Source: Candidatus Omnitrophota bacterium (GTDB taxonomy: Bacteria > Omnitrophota > Gorgyraeia > Gygaellales > Profunditerraquicolaceae). From it: 8,715 nucleotides of DNA. Below the pieces are notes generated by a model that was not told the origin of the DNA, did not search any database, and saw only the letters and a program-made list of their open reading frames with translations. This document shows, in pieces, positions 6,296-8,715 of the stretch. The position numbers and the translations under genes were made by a program. Numbering within the stretch: the first letter of the stretch is position 1; every line of letters begins with the position of its first letter. The stretch lies in assembly GCA_028706895.1 (NCBI GenBank), contig JAQTVG010000029.1, positions 1 through 8,715 on the forward strand, given 5' to 3'.

Positions 6296-6331
6296 GTATT
6301 ATATAATACTATTTTTATGTTATTTTGGCAA
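6296..6331 (-). promoter_or_regulatory. Probable sigma-70-type promoter for the tRNA pair
   Basis: On the minus strand, TTGCCA (6331-6326) and TATTAT (6308-6303) are spaced by exactly 17 bases, resembling -35 and -10 boxes. The predicted start is around 6296, about eleven bases before the 5' end of the first tRNA. The -10 lies within an 18-base perfect palindrome (6294-6311). The rest of 6286-6382 is AT-rich spacer after the glycosyltransferase stop, with no clear terminator. Confidence 0.55.
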
Positions 6332-6382
6332 GGGAAATTATAGGTTATCTTACAGGTTTATAACTGAAAGGAATCTAAGCGG

Positions 6383-7801
6383 TTAGGAAGCTGGTATCCT
6401 CTTTGCCCTCTTATACTGGTCGTGTTCCTTTACCCCCTTAAAATAAGTGTATGTGCCAACCAGCTTTGCCGTGGAAAGGACCCACCTATACCAGAAAAAC
6501 TCAATAAAGCTCAAGAATATAAGATAAGCTATGTAACGTAAGGGGAATAACCTCTGCACCCGCAAGAATGAAAATACGGACAATAAAGAGATAATAACCT
6601 GTGAAAGTATCATAAACAGCATAAACGCCAGGAATACCTTGATATCCAGCACTCCGAATATCAATCCGCAAACCATAAATATTACGCTTGTTATTTCAAA
6701 GAATACTCCAAGGACTTCGTAAAGCAGAAAATAAGGCAGAGTCAAAAAAGCAAACCAGCCGTAGCGAGGATTAAGTATCATATATTTATAGCGCGCCACG
6801 GTTTCATCGGTAACCCTCTGCCACCGGCTGCGCTGTAAAATAAGCGAAGGCACGTTACTAGGGCCTTCGGTCCATCCAACAGAATAAGGTAACATGATTA
6901 TTTTGTAACCCTTGCCTTTATTTTTAGCAAGATAATCATGGGCGCGGAATGTAAATTCTATATCTTCACATGTAAAATCCAATGAATAACCTCCTAAATC
7001 ATATAAAATATCCCTGCGCCACACATTGAAACCTCCGGCTACTACAGGCATTGCATTATACTTGCTCCATCCGATACGGTTACCTATAAAAGAACGGATA
7101 TACTCCAGATTCTGGTAAGCGATTATAGGGTTAAAAGAAAAATCCCTGCCTAAAATTATTCCGTCTTTTATCTTAAGGTCATTGGATAACCCAAAATAAC
7201 TCCCCATCCCTATAACCTTGTCAGGTTCCCTCTCTACATGCGCCATCACTTTAAGAAGGGCGTTTTGTTCTAGCACGGTGTCGGCATCAACTACACAGAC
7301 ATATTCATTCTTGGCAAAATTAAGCCCGGAGTTAACCGCGCCGGCTTTTTTAGTCCCGGCTACTTTACGTATAACAATGACATTTTTATACTTTTCGCTT
7401 TTTAATACAGTGCGAACTAGGCCATCTTTATGGTGTTTTACATAAGGCAGGTCAACTGCTTTTAACTCCAGCATTTCACTTATAATCTCAAAAGTCCTGT
7501 CCATGGAATCGTCGTCTACAATAATAACTTCCAACTTTGGATAATTAAGGTTAAGCACTGACAGCAAGGAATCGCGGATCCATTCCTCTTCATTGCGCGC
7601 TGGTATTATTATGCTTACGGGGATAGCGATACTAGACAGATAAGTAAGAGGATAATCCTCCTCCTGGCTCTCCCAAGACCGCCTCTTGCCTTCAATGAAT
7701 CCTACCAGAGAAAGAAAAAGATAAAAAGCCGTAAGCAAAAGAAAATAAAGAAGAAATACAAGAAACATCAGATAGAGGATTTTTTCAAAAAATATGTTCA
7801 T
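6383..7801 (-). CDS. Membrane-bound family 2 glycosyltransferase (BcsA/PgaC/NodC-like)
   Basis: This is a processive-type GT2 enzyme of 472 residues, expected in the inner membrane and polymerising or extending a polysaccharide from a nucleotide sugar. An N-terminal membrane segment (about 8-36) precedes the cytosolic GT-A domain. That domain has VSIIIPARNEE (62-72), DDD (96-98), KKAGAVNSGLN (151-161), DAD (172-174), the ED pair (279-280) and QRSRW (323-327). These correspond to the D, DxD, ED and QxxRW motifs of cellulose, hyaluronan and poly-GlcNAc synthases. The C-terminal part (about 345-460) holds four or five hydrophobic segments. The product cannot be told from the sequence. Its ATG overlaps the stop of the HEAT-repeat gene as TAATG, with GGGGA just upstream, so the two are co-translated. 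No PilZ domain is visible. Confidence 0.92.
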   Translation of the reverse strand: MNIFFEKILYLMFLVFLLYFLLLTAFYLFLSLVGFIEGKRRSWESQEEDYPLTYLSSIAIPVSIIIPARNEEEWIRDSLLSVLNLNYPKLEVIIVDDDSMDRTFEIISEMLELKAVDLPYVKHHKDGLVRTVLKSEKYKNVIVIRKVAGTKKAGAVNSGLNFAKNEYVCVVDADTVLEQNALLKVMAHVEREPDKVIGMGSYFGLSNDLKIKDGIILGRDFSFNPIIAYQNLEYIRSFIGNRIGWSKYNAMPVVAGGFNVWRRDILYDLGGYSLDFTCEDIEFTFRAHDYLAKNKGKGYKIIMLPYSVGWTEGPSNVPSLILQRSRWQRVTDETVARYKYMILNPRYGWFAFLTLPYFLLYEVLGVFFEITSVIFMVCGLIFGVLDIKVFLAFMLFMILSQVIISLLSVFSFLRVQRLFPLRYIAYLIFLSFIEFFWYRWVLSTAKLVGTYTYFKGVKEHDQYKRAKRIPAS

Positions 7802-8715
7802 TATTCCCCATCCCTGCCCGTTGTTATGCCTTTTTCCAGGTAATCAGCCATTTCTTTATTTATAACCCTTATCACGCCTAAAAGTTTGTCGCGTTTTTCC
7901 TTCGTAAAACCTACCATGGCCCCTTCAAGGCCGAAATGCGCGCGCGATAATATCAAGCCTTCCAATAACCGTTTAGCCCTTTTTTCCTCTTCTTCAGAGC
8001 CTGTTAATATATCTTTAAATACTTTTATAATATAACCTGAGGCCTCCAGCGCCTCAACAGAAACTCTCCTAGCTATTTCATCATTACTATACAAAAATTT
8101 TTCTACATACGGGAGAGCAGCTTCTATGTATTCGGCAACAACATTTTTTAGGCTGTCTATAACAGACAAAGACGCGTCATTGATTTGCCCTATAACTTCC
8201 GGAAGGCATTCTTTACCCAAAACTTTTGCAAGCGCCTTAACCGCGTGAACCCTGACTAACCAGAAATCGTCGTTTAATGCTTTAGTAAGAGTATCTTTAG
8301 CGTCTTTACTTCCGAATTCACCCAGGCAATCACATGCGGACGCGCGCACATCCTCCGACTTATCAAATACCATCTCTTCTATCTTTTTAATATAACTGTG
8401 CGCCCTAAATCTTGAGATTAATTTTATTGCCCAGGCGCGGACCTGCGGATCGGTGTCATCCGTCAGCTTAATTACTTCTTCGGCTATCTGCGCGGGGAAT
8501 GTCTCAAGTACTGAAAAAACCTTGTAATGATAAATCTTACGCTTTTTTAAGAAACCCAAAAGTATCTTCGCGGATGCGACAATGTGTATTTGCCCAAGCG
8601 CGATAATGGAAAAATACGCGATATCCTTATCCTTATTATTTATTGATTTCTTAAGGGTACCTAAAGCAGCTTCTGCCTGCGCGTATCCAAGGCTTAAAAT
8701 CGCCTCAATACGCCC
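7801..8715 (-). CDS. HEAT-repeat protein (partial, N-terminus off window)
   Basis: The frame is open from the window edge (8715) to the TAA at 7801-7803, giving 304 visible residues; no true start is inside the window. A TTG at 8559 is followed by GFLKKRK, but coding sequence of the same repeat type continues upstream of it (LGYAQAEAALGTLKKS and IIALGQIHIVASAKILL), so it is not the start. About eight alpha-helical repeats of about 30 residues can be seen. The clearest are around PQVRAWAIKLI, EDVRASACDCLGEFG, WLVRVHAVKALAKVLG and EIARRVSVEALEASG. This is the HEAT/PBS-lyase-like type with Asp/Arg repeat turns. Such solenoids are protein-binding scaffolds; no catalytic motif is seen. Tight coupling to the membrane glycosyltransferase suggests a partner or regulator of that enzyme (inference). 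Confidence 0.85.
   Translation of the reverse strand, partial: GRIEAILSLGYAQAEAALGTLKKSINNKDKDIAYFSIIALGQIHIVASAKILLGFLKKRKIYHYKVFSVLETFPAQIAEEVIKLTDDTDPQVRAWAIKLISRFRAHSYIKKIEEMVFDKSEDVRASACDCLGEFGSKDAKDTLTKALNDDFWLVRVHAVKALAKVLGKECLPEVIGQINDASLSVIDSLKNVVAEYIEAALPYVEKFLYSNDEIARRVSVEALEASGYIIKVFKDILTGSEEEEKRAKRLLEGLILSRAHFGLEGAMVGFTKEKRDKLLGVIRVINKEMADYLEKGITTGRDGE

Noticed and set aside
6343..6365. GTTAT/ATAAC dyad after the glycosyltransferase as a terminator
   Set aside because: The stem has only five AT-rich pairs and no T-run follows; too weak to call.
1..8715. CRISPR array, toxin-antitoxin, prophage or defence genes
   Set aside because: No direct-repeat array, integrase, transposase or small toxin-like pair could be seen on either strand.

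Overview
All genes in this window read on the minus strand, and the content is mostly bacterial housekeeping: Holliday-junction resolution (RuvC, RuvA), chromosome condensation (ScpB), a YebC-family translation factor, a class A RNase P RNA, a short RNase H, a coiled-coil C4 zinc-ribbon protein, two tRNAs, and aromatic/histidine amino-acid enzymes (PheA, HisC). Composition is mildly AT-rich. Gene order and the many tight overlaps resemble uncultivated bacteria of the Omnitrophota (PVC-related) type. That placement is an inference from style and context only; no phylogenetic marker was compared.

Layout in the direction of transcription (high to low coordinates). (a) 8715-6383: a HEAT-repeat protein that is already open at the window edge is coupled through a TAATG overlap to a membrane-bound family 2 glycosyltransferase. 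(b) 6331-6128: a plausible sigma-70-type promoter drives two tandem tRNAs, one with anticodon CAT that looks like the lysidine-modified isoleucine tRNA and one tRNA-Val(CAC). (c) 6085-4626: the zinc-ribbon protein overlaps an RNase H-like gene, whose stop codon touches the first base pair of the RNase P RNA. (d) 4573-1017: yebC, ruvC, ruvA, scpB and pheA form a compact operon with gaps of 2-3 bases or overlaps. (e) 1011-927: an 85-base, nearly perfect palindrome built of two inverted 35-base half-units lies between pheA and hisC. (f) 917-1: hisC, cut by the window edge.

The genes fall into three working groups: envelope polysaccharide synthesis (HEAT and GT2), RNA maturation and translation (tRNAs, rnpB, RNase H, YebC), and DNA repair/segregation read into phenylalanine synthesis. 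HisC beside PheA could supply the transamination of phenylpyruvate as well as the histidine step.

The points most worth a second look are the palindromic element, the shared C at T-loop position 55 in both tRNAs (normally U/pseudouridine), the isoleucine-like CAT tRNA, the HEAT-GT2 pair, and a chorismate mutase domain with glycine at the place of a usual active-site Gln/Glu. I did not find a CRISPR array, transposase, prophage or defence system here.
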